From Actinomycetota bacterium (GTDB lineage: Bacteria; Actinomycetota; Actinomycetes; S36-B12; UBA5976), in NCBI GenBank assembly GCA_026392535.1, contig JAPLBX010000062.1:1-27218 (forward strand): a stretch of DNA of 27,218 nucleotides, in the 5' to 3' direction. The translations under genes and the position numbers were made by a program. This document shows positions 14,706 to 22,743 of the stretch, one piece after another. The number at the start of each line of letters is the position of its first letter. Position 1 is the stretch's first letter. Below the pieces are notes generated by a model, which did not search any database, was not told the DNA's origin, and worked only from the letters and a program-made list of their open reading frames with translations.

Positions 14706-16112
14706 GTGGGAAAAACTCTCGCTGAAAAAGTATGGGACGCACATGTGGTGCATAGCGCCGAAGGCGAACCAGATTTGCTTTATATCGACTTGCACCTAGT
14801 TCATGAAGTAACCAGCCCGCAAGCTTTTGATGGATTGCGCAACAGTGGCCGCAAAGTTCGCCGCCCTGACTTGACTTTGATTACTGAAGATCACAACGTT
14901 CCAACACTTGATGTTGCAAAACCAATTGCAGATCCAGTTTCTGCAGAACAAATTCGTGTGGTGCGTGCGAACGCTGATGAGTTTGGTCTTCGAATATTTT
15001 CTATTGGCGACAAAGAGCAAGGCATCGTTCATGTGGTTGGACCGCAACTTGGACTAACCCAACCTGGCATGACAATTGTTTGCGGCGACTCCCACACTTC
15101 AACACATGGTGCATTCGGCGCACTTGCATTTGGTATTGGAACTTCAGAAGTTGAACATGTTCTAGCAACTCAGACATTGCCTTTGAAGCCATTTAAAACA
15201 ATGGCAATCACAGTTAATGGAAAACTTCCAGCTGATGTGACCGCAAAAGATTTGATCCTTGCAATCATTGCGAAAATCGGCACCGGTGGCGGACAGGGTT
15301 ATGTTCTTGAATACCGCGGCGAAGCGATTCGTGGGCTTTCGATGGAAGGCCGCATGACAATGTGCAACATGTCAATCGAAGCTGGCGCTCGCGCTGGAAT
15401 GATCGCACCTGACGAAACCACTTTCGAATACGTCAAAGGTCGCGACCATGCACCAACTGGAGCCGATTGGGATGCGGCGCTTGAATACTGGAAGACCTTG
15501 ACTACAGATAGCGATGCCAAGTTCGACAACGAAGTTGTTATCGAGGCAAGCACACTTGCACCATTCGTGACTTGGGGAACAAACCCAGGTCAAGGTTTGC
15601 CATTGTCTGCATCAGTCCCTTCTCCGAATGACGCAAAAGATGAAGTTGAGAAAGTGGCGATTGAACGCGCACTTGAATACATGGATCTAAAGCCTGGTAC
15701 TCCGCTAAAAGAAGTAAAAGTGGACAACGTGTTTGTGGGTTCTTGCACAAATGGCCGAATCGAAGACCTCCGGGCCGCCGCAAGTGTTCTTAAGGGAAAC
15801 AAAGTTGCATCAACTGTTGAGATGTGGGTGGTGCCAGGAAGTGGGCGAGTTCGCATTGAGGCAGAACTCGAAGGCCTAGACAAGATTTTCATTGAAGCTG
15901 GAGCGCAATGGCGTTTCGCCGGATGTTCTGCATGTTTGGCAATGAACCCAGACAAAATTCCGGCAGGGAAGCGCGCTGCATCAACTTCTAACAGAAACTT
16001 TGAAGGCCGCCAAGGTCCAGGTGCTCGCACGCATTTGGTTTCACCAGAAGTTGCAGCAGCTACCGCAATTCTTGGACATCTTGCTAGTCCAGCAGATTTA
16101 GTGAATGTGTAA
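14706..16112 (+). CDS. leuC: 3-isopropylmalate dehydratase large subunit
   Basis: The large, iron-sulfur subunit of isopropylmalate isomerase, which converts 2- to 3-isopropylmalate and, in citramalate-pathway organisms, citramalate to methylmalate. The 468-residue protein has the aconitase-family cluster cysteines Cys347 (GSCTNGRIEDL) and Cys407/Cys410 (GCSACLAMNPDK), as well as VCGDSHTSTHGAFGA and the final NRNFEGRQGPGARTHLVSPE. It starts at GTG with GGAGG six bases upstream. leuD follows after nine bases, and the pair lies divergent from ndgR. Confidence 0.96.
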   Translation: MGKTLAEKVWDAHVVHSAEGEPDLLYIDLHLVHEVTSPQAFDGLRNSGRKVRRPDLTLITEDHNVPTLDVAKPIADPVSAEQIRVVRANADEFGLRIFSIGDKEQGIVHVVGPQLGLTQPGMTIVCGDSHTSTHGAFGALAFGIGTSEVEHVLATQTLPLKPFKTMAITVNGKLPADVTAKDLILAIIAKIGTGGGQGYVLEYRGEAIRGLSMEGRMTMCNMSIEAGARAGMIAPDETTFEYVKGRDHAPTGADWDAALEYWKTLTTDSDAKFDNEVVIEASTLAPFVTWGTNPGQGLPLSASVPSPNDAKDEVEKVAIERALEYMDLKPGTPLKEVKVDNVFVGSCTNGRIEDLRAAASVLKGNKVASTVEMWVVPGSGRVRIEAELEGLDKIFIEAGAQWRFAGCSACLAMNPDKIPAGKRAASTSNRNFEGRQGPGARTHLVSPEVAAATAILGHLASPADLVNV

Positions 16113-16121
16113 GGAGAAACA

Positions 16122-16709
16122 ATGGATAAGTTTGTAACTCACAAAGGTATTGCAGCGCCGCTTCGTCGCAGCAACGTTGACACAGATCAAATCGTTCCGG
16201 CGGAATATTTAAAGCGTGTGACTCGTTCAGGCTTCGGCGATGGTTGTTTTGCATCATGGCGCAAAGATCCAGATTTTGTTTTAAACAATCCAGGATTTAC
16301 TGGCACATCTGTTCTAGTTGCTGGGCCAGATTTTGGAACTGGATCATCGCGCGAACATGCAGTCTGGGCATTGCAAGATTACGGATTTAAAGCAGTTATC
16401 TCTTCTCGCTTTGCAGATATCTTTAAAGGCAACTCTGGAAAAGGTGGCTTGCTAGCTGGGGAAGTAAGCCAAGATGTAATTGAAAAGATTTGGGAAAAGT
16501 TAGAAGCAAATCCTGGTACTGAAGTCACCGTAAATCTGGAAGACCGTACGGTCACTTGTGAAGACATCGTTGCCGAATTTGTCATTGATGACTATGTCCG
16601 CTGGCGGTTGATGGAAGGCCTAGATGACATCGGACTGACTATGAAACACGTTGGCACGATTGACACTTTCGAAAAAACTCGTCCAACTTTTAAGCCAAAA
16701 GTCCAATAA
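16122..16709 (+). CDS. leuD: 3-isopropylmalate dehydratase small subunit
   Basis: The swivel-domain subunit of isopropylmalate isomerase, 195 residues, of normal length. It shows RRSNVDTDQIVPAEYLKR near the N-terminus, the conserved GPDFGTGSSREHAVWAL and the family's FADIFKGNSGKGGLLAG. The ribosome site AAGGAG overlaps the leuC stop, so the two subunits are translated from one message. Confidence 0.96.
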   Translation: MDKFVTHKGIAAPLRRSNVDTDQIVPAEYLKRVTRSGFGDGCFASWRKDPDFVLNNPGFTGTSVLVAGPDFGTGSSREHAVWALQDYGFKAVISSRFADIFKGNSGKGGLLAGEVSQDVIEKIWEKLEANPGTEVTVNLEDRTVTCEDIVAEFVIDDYVRWRLMEGLDDIGLTMKHVGTIDTFEKTRPTFKPKVQ

Positions 16710-16745
16710 AAATAGCGGTTTTGACCGTTTTAATTGCGAAAACCA

Positions 16746-16776
16746 TTCAAAACCCCATGTTTTTAAGGGTTTTGGA
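16746..16776 (+). promoter_or_regulatory. Hairpin in the leuD-HU gap
   Basis: TTCAAAACCC and GGGTTTTGGA form a 10-bp stem (one G-U) with an 11-base loop. No T-run follows, so it is not a clear terminator. A second pair, GGTTTT and AAAACC, lies just upstream, so alternative foldings are possible in this 147-base gap. Confidence 0.4.
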
Positions 16777-16844
16777 GTGTGTCGGTTGCGCAAAACAGTG
16801 AAAAATGCTTAGTTTTGGCTTGTGTTGATCAGAAAAGATTTTCA

Positions 16845-16850
16845 CATTCT
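16845..16850 (+). promoter_or_regulatory. Possible -10 box of the HU gene
   Basis: CATTCT ends six bases before the ATG at 16857, the same spacing as other leaderless starts here. The hexamer is a poor consensus match, so this is weak support for that start. Confidence 0.35.
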
Positions 16851-16856
16851 CGAGAA

Positions 16857-17381
16857 ATGATTGGAAAAATCGTGAAGAAAAATGATCTAGTCGCCATCAT
16901 CCAGGGCGTACTTCCAGATTCAAACTCACGCCGCGACGCTGTTGCAGTTGTTGAAACTGTATTCAACGAAATTGCTCGCTCACTTTCAAAAGGTGATGCA
17001 GTACAAATCGCAGGCTTTGGTACTTTCAAAAAGAAAGTTGTTCCTGCACGTAAAGCACGTCCAGGCCGCAACCCGTTCACTGGCGAAAACATCATGTTGA
17101 AGGCAAAGCCTGCTTCATCAAAGCCAACCTTCACATCTGCAAAGGTTTTGAAGGACGTTGTTTCAGGTAAAGCAAAAGTAGCTGCACCTGCAAAGCCAGC
17201 TGCAAAACCAGCTGCCAAGAAAGCAACCAAGAAAGCTGCTCCTAAAAAGGCTGCTAAAAAAGTTGTAAAGAAGGCTGCTAAGAAAGCTGCTCCTAAAAAG
17301 GCTGCTAAAAAAGTTGTAAAGAAGGTTGTTAAGAAAGCAGCTCCTAAGAAAGCTGCAAAGAAGACTTCACGCAAGAAGTAA
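16857..17381 (+). CDS. HU-type nucleoid protein with lysine-rich histone-like tail
   Basis: A 174-residue DNA-binding protein. The N-terminal half is an HU domain (KNDLVAIIQGVLPDSNSRRDAV, GDAVQIAGFGTFKKKVVPARKARPGRNPFTGENI, with the DNA-inserting arm Pro in RNPFTGE). The C-terminal half is an Ala/Lys/Pro tail like that of actinobacterial HupB/HupS, made of three 17-residue repeats. It would bend and compact DNA. Two starts are possible: ATG 16857 and GTG five codons later; I prefer the ATG because of the -10 spacing. The longer open frame upstream does not look like HU. A strong terminator follows. Confidence 0.9.
   Translation: MIGKIVKKNDLVAIIQGVLPDSNSRRDAVAVVETVFNEIARSLSKGDAVQIAGFGTFKKKVVPARKARPGRNPFTGENIMLKAKPASSKPTFTSAKVLKDVVSGKAKVAAPAKPAAKPAAKKATKKAAPKKAAKKVVKKAAKKAAPKKAAKKVVKKVVKKAAPKKAAKKTSRKK
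17229..17378 (+). repeat. 51-bp tandem repeats coding the HU tail
   Basis: Three copies, 17229-17279, 17280-17330 and 17331-17378 (last one short). The first two are nearly identical at DNA level. Each encodes KKAAPKKAAKK followed by a variable hexapeptide. Such repeats are prone to copy-number change. Confidence 0.85.
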
Positions 17382-17396
17382 CTTCTAGCCTTTTGA

Positions 17397-17435
17397 GAAG
17401 GTCCGTTTCAGTTCGCTGGAGCGGACCTTCGCTTT
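17397..17435 (+). terminator. Terminator after HU
   Basis: GAAGGTCCGTTTCAG (17397-17411) and CTGGAGCGGACCTTC (17416-17430) pair over 15 bp, two of them G-U, capped by a UUCG tetraloop. The T-run after it is short (GCTTT). Confidence 0.8.
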
Positions 17436-17485
17436 AGGTGGAAACAGCACCACAATTACCCCTTGCAGCAATAGAAAGGACGGGT

Positions 17486-18199
17486 ATGAAGAAATCATGG
17501 GCTTATCGCTTCATCGTTGTAGTAGCTCGTCCTCTAATGATGATTTTTACCCGTCGAGTTTGGGCTGGTGGCGAAAAACTTCTAACTAAGTCCGGCATCA
17601 TTATTGTTTCAAATCACACATCGAATTTCGATCCGCTGGTCTTGGCTCATTTCATAAATGACAATGGCCGGCTGCCGCAATTCCTTGCTAAAGCTGAAGT
17701 ATTCAAGTTGCCAGTTGCTGGCGCGATTTTGCGAGCCTCCGGCCAAATCCCAGTTCACCGCCGCACATCCCTTGCTCCGAATGCACTTTCTGATGCTGAG
17801 GCTGTGGTCCAAGCAGGTGGAACTGCCGTGATTTACCCAGAGGGCACGCTCACATTTGATCCGAATTTATGGCCTATGACTGGTCAATCAGGTGCGGCAC
17901 GTTTAGCACTAGCTACTAAAGCGCCACTCTTTCCAGTTGCTCAATGGGGCGCACACAAAGTAATTCCACGCTTTCGTAAAGGGCTGAAATTGATTCCGCC
18001 ACAGACTTTGTATGTGACTTGTGGCGACGAAGTCGACTTGAGTGATTTGTATGACAAAGAAGTAAATGCCGAACTTTTAGCACTAGCCACCGAGCGCATC
18101 ATGGACGCGCTGACCCGAGTGCTGGCAGAAATTCGCAAGGAGACCCCACCTTTGGTACGTTGGGACCGCAGAGAAGTGAATGAAGTGGGTAATTTGTGA
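17486..18199 (+). CDS. plsC: 1-acylglycerol-3-phosphate acyltransferase (PlsC family)
   Basis: A membrane-associated acyltransferase that makes phosphatidic acid from lysophosphatidic acid. The 237-residue protein shows the catalytic HX4D motif (His44-Asp49, NHTSNFD), a motif II region FLAKAEVFKLPVAGAI...GQIPVHRR, and YPEGT (117-121). I chose this ATG because AAAGGA lies five bases upstream; the frame is also open 16 codons further to a GTG without a ribosome site. It overlaps gpsA by four bases (GTGA), which couples acyl transfer with supply of glycerol-3-phosphate. Confidence 0.88.
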   Translation: MKKSWAYRFIVVVARPLMMIFTRRVWAGGEKLLTKSGIIIVSNHTSNFDPLVLAHFINDNGRLPQFLAKAEVFKLPVAGAILRASGQIPVHRRTSLAPNALSDAEAVVQAGGTAVIYPEGTLTFDPNLWPMTGQSGAARLALATKAPLFPVAQWGAHKVIPRFRKGLKLIPPQTLYVTCGDEVDLSDLYDKEVNAELLALATERIMDALTRVLAEIRKETPPLVRWDRREVNEVGNL

Positions 18200-19203
18200 A
18201 AGTCGCAGTGATGGGTAGCGGTTCTTGGGGAACCGTATTTTCCAAGGTGTCAGTTGATGCCGGCAACGAAGTTGTGCTGTGGTCGCGAAGTGCTGAGATA
18301 GCAAAATCGATAAATGAAAACCAATCGAATCCTTTTTATGTATCCGATATCGAACTTCCAAAAAAACTTAACGCAACAACCGATCCAAGTATCGCGCTGC
18401 AAGATGCAGATGTAGTTGTCATTGGACTTCCTGCACAGGTTTATCGAGAGAACCTTTCGGAATGGAAATCTTTAATTCCAAAAGGCGCAGTAATGGTTTC
18501 GCTCGCAAAAGGTATTGAGTTTGAAAGTAATCTGCGAATGACTGAAGTTATTGCCGAAGCGACTGGAATAGCATCAGGTCAACTTGCAGTTTTATCTGGC
18601 CCAAACCTGGCTCATGAAATTGGTGAACAGCAACCGTCTGCAACCACAGTGGCATGTATTGATGAAGAAAATGCGCAACTAGTTCAAGAAGCTTGTGCGA
18701 ATCCATATTTCCGCCCGTATTTCACGAAAGATGTTATTGGCGTTGAAATTGCTGGTTCGATGAAAAACGTAATTGCGTTAGCAAACGGAATTGCAGTTGG
18801 CTTAGGGCTGGGTGAAAACTCGCAAGCTTCGTTGATTACTCGCGGCTTACATGAGATGGCGCAACTCGGAGTTGCACTTGGTGCAGACCAGAGAACTTTC
18901 ATGGGCTTAGCTGGCGCCGGCGACTTACTTGCAACTAGCCAATCACCACTTTCACGCAACCGCTCTTTCGGCGTCGCGCTCGCATCCGGCAAAACTGTTG
19001 AATCTGTTATCGCCGAAACTCGTGAAACTTGTGAAGCAGTAAAAAGTTGTTTACCGCTACTTCGCCTAGGTCAGGCTGCTGGCGTGAGTTTGCCAATCAC
19101 TGCTGGGGTGGTAGGTGTTGTCCATAAGAACTTAGATCCTCAAGAACTAATTCGACGATTTATGTCTCGGGCGATTAAAGCCGAATACGAAGATGAAGGC
19201 TAG
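18196..19203 (+). CDS. gpsA: Glycerol-3-phosphate dehydrogenase (NAD(P)+)
   Basis: This enzyme reduces dihydroxyacetone phosphate to sn-glycerol-3-phosphate, the backbone for phospholipids. The 335-residue protein begins with the Rossmann motif GSGSWGTVF (7-15) and has VVIGLPAQ, VSLAKGIE, LSGPNLAHEI, the catalytic-lysine region GSMKNVIALANGIAVGLG, and GLAGAGDLLATSQSPLSRNRSFG. The start GTG overlaps the plsC stop. Its TAG stop lies in the tetranucleotide CTAG, which is also the stop of the convergent gene. Confidence 0.95.
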   Translation: MKVAVMGSGSWGTVFSKVSVDAGNEVVLWSRSAEIAKSINENQSNPFYVSDIELPKKLNATTDPSIALQDADVVVIGLPAQVYRENLSEWKSLIPKGAVMVSLAKGIEFESNLRMTEVIAEATGIASGQLAVLSGPNLAHEIGEQQPSATTVACIDEENAQLVQEACANPYFRPYFTKDVIGVEIAGSMKNVIALANGIAVGLGLGENSQASLITRGLHEMAQLGVALGADQRTFMGLAGAGDLLATSQSPLSRNRSFGVALASGKTVESVIAETRETCEAVKSCLPLLRLGQAAGVSLPITAGVVGVVHKNLDPQELIRRFMSRAIKAEYEDEG

Positions 19204-20324
19204 TTTTTATATACTGATTTGAGTGCAGAATCTAAATCTGCCCAAAGGTCTTCTACTTTTTCAATTCCGACAGAAGCTCTGATCAAAGTTTCAGGTGTGG
19301 CGACTGGTTCGACTGGCCATCTACGACGACGTTCGATTGTTGATTCAACACCACCAAGACTTGTTGCATGCGCCCAGATTTTTAGGGAATTGCAGAATTT
19401 CTCAGCTTGTTCCACATCACCTTTCAATACGAAACAAACAACCTGACCGCCACCCGATGCTTGGCTCATATGACGTTCATAATTTTTATGGGATGCAAGC
19501 CCTGGGTAAAGCACATAATCCACTGCGGAGTGAGCTTCAAGTTTTTTGGCAAGTTCTAAAGCATTTTGTTCAGCGCGGTCGTATCGCAAACCTAAAGTGC
19601 GAATTCCGCGCAATGCAAGAAAGGTTTCTAGAGCACCTGGCAATGTGCCTTGCAAAACTCTGCGCCCGCGCAGCTTTTGGGCAAGTTCTACATCTTTGAC
19701 AGTTAAAACACCGATCAATGAATCCGAATGGCCCGAAATTGATTTAGTTGCAGAGTGCATAGAAATGTCAGCACCAAGCGCCAGAGGTTGCTGGCGAACT
19801 GGTGACATAAATGTGTTGTCAATCGCCACTAATGCGTTTTGTGAATGCCCCAATTTTATTGCAGCTTTTATATCAACTATTTCCATTAACGGATTTGTTG
19901 GTGACTCTAGCCAAAGAAGTGCAGCTCCGGTGATTGCATCGCGAATTGCATCTAGATCATCAATTTGAACTTCACGCAGTTGAATGCGATTTACAGCTGC
20001 TAATTCGCGCAGGCGAACTGAATTCCCTGGATAGGCATGATTTGGTGCAACCACGATTGCATTTGCAGGAAGGAGATCAACAACAGCATTGATAGTTGCA
20101 ATCCCGGATGAGAAAACAACGCTATGCCCACCTTCAACACTTCCAATTACCGATTCGAATGCTTCAGTCAGATCAGTACCTTCACGAACATAACCATGGG
20201 AATTCTCACCCGCGATAAAAGTGCTAGACAGGCCAATCGGCACATTCATCGGCGCTCCCGCCACATGCTCAGGGCGGCCGAGATTTACCAGCTTGGTATC
20301 TAGGTGGAAATTTTGTTCGCTCAC
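19200..20324 (-). CDS. Cys/Met-metabolism PLP enzyme (cystathionine gamma-lyase/synthase type)
   Basis: A 374-residue PLP enzyme of the cystathionine beta/gamma-lyase and synthase fold. PLP Lys194 lies in SATKSISGHSD (SATKxxxGHSD is the family signature), Asp169 in AIDNTF contacts the PLP ring, and LESPTNPLMEIVD and SLGGVESTIERRRRWP are conserved. The N-terminal tyrosine-arginine motif is present but the usual YSRxGNPT reads YVREGTDLTEAF. Whether it cleaves cystathionine, makes it, or acts on methionine cannot be decided. It starts at GTG, probably leaderless, and is divergent from ddl, interrupting an otherwise plus-strand run. Confidence 0.88.
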   Translation of the reverse strand: MSEQNFHLDTKLVNLGRPEHVAGAPMNVPIGLSSTFIAGENSHGYVREGTDLTEAFESVIGSVEGGHSVVFSSGIATINAVVDLLPANAIVVAPNHAYPGNSVRLRELAAVNRIQLREVQIDDLDAIRDAITGAALLWLESPTNPLMEIVDIKAAIKLGHSQNALVAIDNTFMSPVRQQPLALGADISMHSATKSISGHSDSLIGVLTVKDVELAQKLRGRRVLQGTLPGALETFLALRGIRTLGLRYDRAEQNALELAKKLEAHSAVDYVLYPGLASHKNYERHMSQASGGGQVVCFVLKGDVEQAEKFCNSLKIWAHATSLGGVESTIERRRRWPVEPVATPETLIRASVGIEKVEDLWADLDSALKSVYKN

Positions 20325-20330
20325 AGTGCG

Positions 20331-20358
20331 AGCGTAGATGAAACAAAGCCAATTTCAA
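20331..20358 (-). promoter_or_regulatory. Promoter of the cystathionine-family gene
   Basis: On the minus strand TTGAAA (20353-20358), a 16-base spacer and TACGCT (20331-20336) precede the GTG start by exactly six bases. The ddl -10 box lies just beside it on the opposite strand. Confidence 0.55.
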
Positions 20359-20361
20359 GAT

Positions 20362-20367
20362 TAGGGT
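20362..20367 (+). promoter_or_regulatory. -10 box of leaderless ddl
   Basis: TAGGGT fits TAnnnT and ends six bases before the ddl GTG, which has no ribosome site. No convincing -35 is seen. Confidence 0.5.
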
Positions 20368-20373
20368 CTGCCT

Positions 20374-21474
20374 GTGAGTAAGCAAAAGCCAGTAGTTGCC
20401 ATTGTCTTCGGCGGTACTTCAGGTGAGCACTCGATTTCCTGTCTTTCCGCTGCCAGTGTCTTGAATGCTTTAGACACTGAAAAATACGAAGTAATCGCAG
20501 TGGCAATCACCAAACAGGGCGAGTGGTACATCCATTCAACTGACTCATCGGTTCTTTTGGCTCAGAAACTACCTGAAGTTAAAGCCGAAGGGGTTCGGGT
20601 CGTGCTCTCAAGCGATCCAACTATTCGCGGGTTTGTGGCAGTGGACGGTTCCACCTTACAAACTGCATACCAAAACGTCGATGTAATTTTCCCAGTCTTG
20701 CATGGTCCTGGTGGCGAAGACGGAACTATTCAAGGCGCAATTGAGTTGGCTGGAATTGCTTGCGTTGGAAGTGGCGTATTTGCGAGTGCTGCATCAATGG
20801 ATAAGCAACACATGAAGGCACTGTTTGAAGTTCACAAATTACCAACTAGCAAATCAGTAACTGTTAATTCTCCTGAATGGGAAGAAAACACGTCTAAAGC
20901 CATTGATGCAATTGCCGAACTCGGTTTTCCACTCTTCATCAAACCTGCACGCGCTGGTTCTTCACTCGGAGTAGCTAAAGTCAAATCAAAGTCTGAAATA
21001 AAAGCAGCAGTAGTCGCCGCTCAAAAACATGATCCAAAAATTATTGCCGAAGAAGCCATCGGTGACATGCGCGAAATTGAGTGCGGAGTTTTAGTCATTG
21101 ATGGAGTGCCAAAGACTTCGGTGCCAGCTGAGATTGTCGTTAAAGGCAATCACGATTTCTACGACTTTGATGCAAAGTATCTAGATGACTCCGCAGATTT
21201 AATTGTGCCGGCAGATTTGCCAGCAGAAATCGTCAAAGAAGTCCAAGCCAAAGCGGTAAAGGCATTTACGGCACTTGGTTGCGAAGGGTTTGCTCGTTGC
21301 GATTTCTTTGTGAAGTCCAATGGCGAAGTTTTAATAAACGAAATTAATACATTGCCTGGATTCACATCAATTTCAATGTTTCCGAGAATGTGGCAAGCAA
21401 CTGGCCTTACCTACCCAGAAATTATCGACGTCCTGATTTCAGATGCGCTGAATCGTGGAGCGGGTTTGCGCTAA
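20374..21474 (+). CDS. ddl: D-alanine--D-alanine ligase
   Basis: An ATP-grasp ligase that joins two D-alanines for peptidoglycan precursors in the cytoplasm. The 366-residue protein has the opening VFGGTSGEHSISCLSAASV, HGPGGEDGTIQGAIELAGIACVGSGV, KPARAGSSLGVAKVKS, and the Mg-binding end GFARCDFFVKSNGEVLINEINTLPGFTSISMFPRMW. All are typical of DdlA/DdlB. It starts at a GTG that looks leaderless, and its TAA overlaps the thiL ATG by one base. Confidence 0.95.
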   Translation: MSKQKPVVAIVFGGTSGEHSISCLSAASVLNALDTEKYEVIAVAITKQGEWYIHSTDSSVLLAQKLPEVKAEGVRVVLSSDPTIRGFVAVDGSTLQTAYQNVDVIFPVLHGPGGEDGTIQGAIELAGIACVGSGVFASAASMDKQHMKALFEVHKLPTSKSVTVNSPEWEENTSKAIDAIAELGFPLFIKPARAGSSLGVAKVKSKSEIKAAVVAAQKHDPKIIAEEAIGDMREIECGVLVIDGVPKTSVPAEIVVKGNHDFYDFDAKYLDDSADLIVPADLPAEIVKEVQAKAVKAFTALGCEGFARCDFFVKSNGEVLINEINTLPGFTSISMFPRMWQATGLTYPEIIDVLISDALNRGAGLR

Positions 21475-22421
21475 TGGCATCGGTTGAACACGTTGGTGAG
21501 TTTCAACTGATTGCACAACTCGCAAAAAAGTTTTCCCAGAATAAATCGGTGATCCTCGGCAGTGGTGATGACGCTGCAGTTGTTGCAATGCCGGATGGCG
21601 ACGTGGTGGTCAGCACCGATATCGCGGTAGAAAATGTGCATTTCAAGAAAGCATGGAGTTCGGCAACTGAAATTGGTCAACGCATCGCAGCTCAAAATCT
21701 TTCAGACATTGTTGCAATGGGCGCGTATCCGACTGCGCTAACAGTTGGAATTGTGATTCCAAAATCAACTGAGGTTTCTTTCTTAGAAGGTTTAGTTGTC
21801 GGCATCGAAGAAGAATGTAAAAAAGTTGGCGCAAGTGTTGTTGGCGGTGACATGAGCATTGGCACCGAGTTAGCAATCGCAATTACAGTTTTAGGTCAGC
21901 GCAGAGGTAACCCAACTGTTTCAAGAAACGGCGCAAAAGTTGGGGATGAAGTATTTGTGGCCGGCAATTTGGGGCTTTCAATCGCCGGTCTTACTTGTTT
22001 GCAAGCTGGACATGTCACGCCAAAGGAATTTGTCTCGGCATTTCGAATTCCATCACCGCCATATGAGATTGGTCCACTTGCAGCAATTGCAGGCGCAACT
22101 TCGATGATTGATGTCAGTGATGGGTTAGTGGCTGATCTAGGTCATATCGCCAAACAGAGCGGCGTCGTTATCAATCTGGATTCCGCGGCCCTTGCGCCAA
22201 GCGCTGAAATGGTGAATGTGGCAGGCGCCTTTGGCCAGGATGCACAGATTTGGGTGTTGACTGGTGGTGAGGATCATGCGCTAGTAGCCACGTTTGCTAA
22301 GGGGGCAAATGTGCCCGAAGGTATGCGCAAGATTGGTGAAGTCACCGAATCAGGCGCTGGCCAAGTTCTCGTCGGTGGTGCTGTTTTTACTCACAAATCA
22401 GGGCACGACCACTTCGCGTAA
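21474..22421 (+). CDS. thiL: Thiamine-monophosphate kinase
   Basis: ThiL phosphorylates thiamine monophosphate to thiamine pyrophosphate, the active cofactor. The 315-residue protein has the metal and nucleotide motifs of the family: GSGDDAAVV (29-37), STDIAVENVHF (47-57), SDIVAMGAYPT (77-87), GGDMSIGTELAI, and VSDGLVADLGHIAKQSGV. I chose the ATG overlapping the ddl stop (TAATG); the frame is open 28 codons upstream but inside ddl. Acetohydroxyacid synthase of the branched-chain pathway needs thiamine pyrophosphate, though no such gene is in view. Confidence 0.93.
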   Translation: MASVEHVGEFQLIAQLAKKFSQNKSVILGSGDDAAVVAMPDGDVVVSTDIAVENVHFKKAWSSATEIGQRIAAQNLSDIVAMGAYPTALTVGIVIPKSTEVSFLEGLVVGIEEECKKVGASVVGGDMSIGTELAIAITVLGQRRGNPTVSRNGAKVGDEVFVAGNLGLSIAGLTCLQAGHVTPKEFVSAFRIPSPPYEIGPLAAIAGATSMIDVSDGLVADLGHIAKQSGVVINLDSAALAPSAEMVNVAGAFGQDAQIWVLTGGEDHALVATFAKGANVPEGMRKIGEVTESGAGQVLVGGAVFTHKSGHDHFA

Positions 22422-22504
22422 GCCCAAGATATAGGCGATTTGGGAGCCGGTGCACTCATCGGCTAATCTTCGCCCTCTAATCAATCTTATAAAGGAGTTC
22501 CATC

Positions 22505-22696
22505 GTGGCTGCTAACTGCGAGGTGTGCGGTAAGGGTCCAAGCTTTGGGCATTCAATTTCGCACTCACATATCCGCAACAAGCGTCGCTGGAATCCAAAC
22601 ATTCAGCGTGTGCGTGCTTTAGTAAGCGGAACACCTAAGCGTGTCAATGTTTGCACTTCTTGCATCAAGGCTGGAAAAGTAACCCGCGCTAGCTAA
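22505..22696 (+). CDS. rpmB: 50S ribosomal protein L28
   Basis: The 63-residue L28 of the large ribosomal subunit, with the typical opening CEVCGKGPSFGHSISHSHIRNKRRW. Both zinc-binding pairs are intact (Cys5-Cys8 and Cys50-Cys53), the C+ zinc-ribbon form. It starts at GTG with AAGGAG seven bases upstream, and a strong terminator follows. Confidence 0.96.
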   Translation: MAANCEVCGKGPSFGHSISHSHIRNKRRWNPNIQRVRALVSGTPKRVNVCTSCIKAGKVTRAS

Positions 22697-22707
22697 AACT
22701 ATTCTCT

Positions 22708-22739
22708 AAAAGTGCCATCGATTTATCGGTGGCACTTTT
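22708..22739 (+). terminator. Terminator after rpmB
   Basis: AAAAGTGCCATCGA (22708-22721) and TCGGTGGCACTTTT (22726-22739) pair over 14 bp, one of them G-U, around a TTTA loop, with a T-rich tail. It separates rpmB from the fakA-recG unit. Confidence 0.92.
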
Positions 22740-22743
22740 ATTT

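Noticed and set aside
14681..14809. A GTG frame with several Leu codons just before and into leuC, as a possible leucine leader
   Set aside because: It has no ribosome site or -10 at the right spacing, runs far into leuC in another frame, and has no stem or terminator. The Leu codons look coincidental.
16829..17374. Long open frame on the minus strand opposite HU
   Set aside because: It is rich in Ala, Phe and Leu because it is the complement of the Lys/Ala repeats. It has no ribosome site and no recognisable domain.
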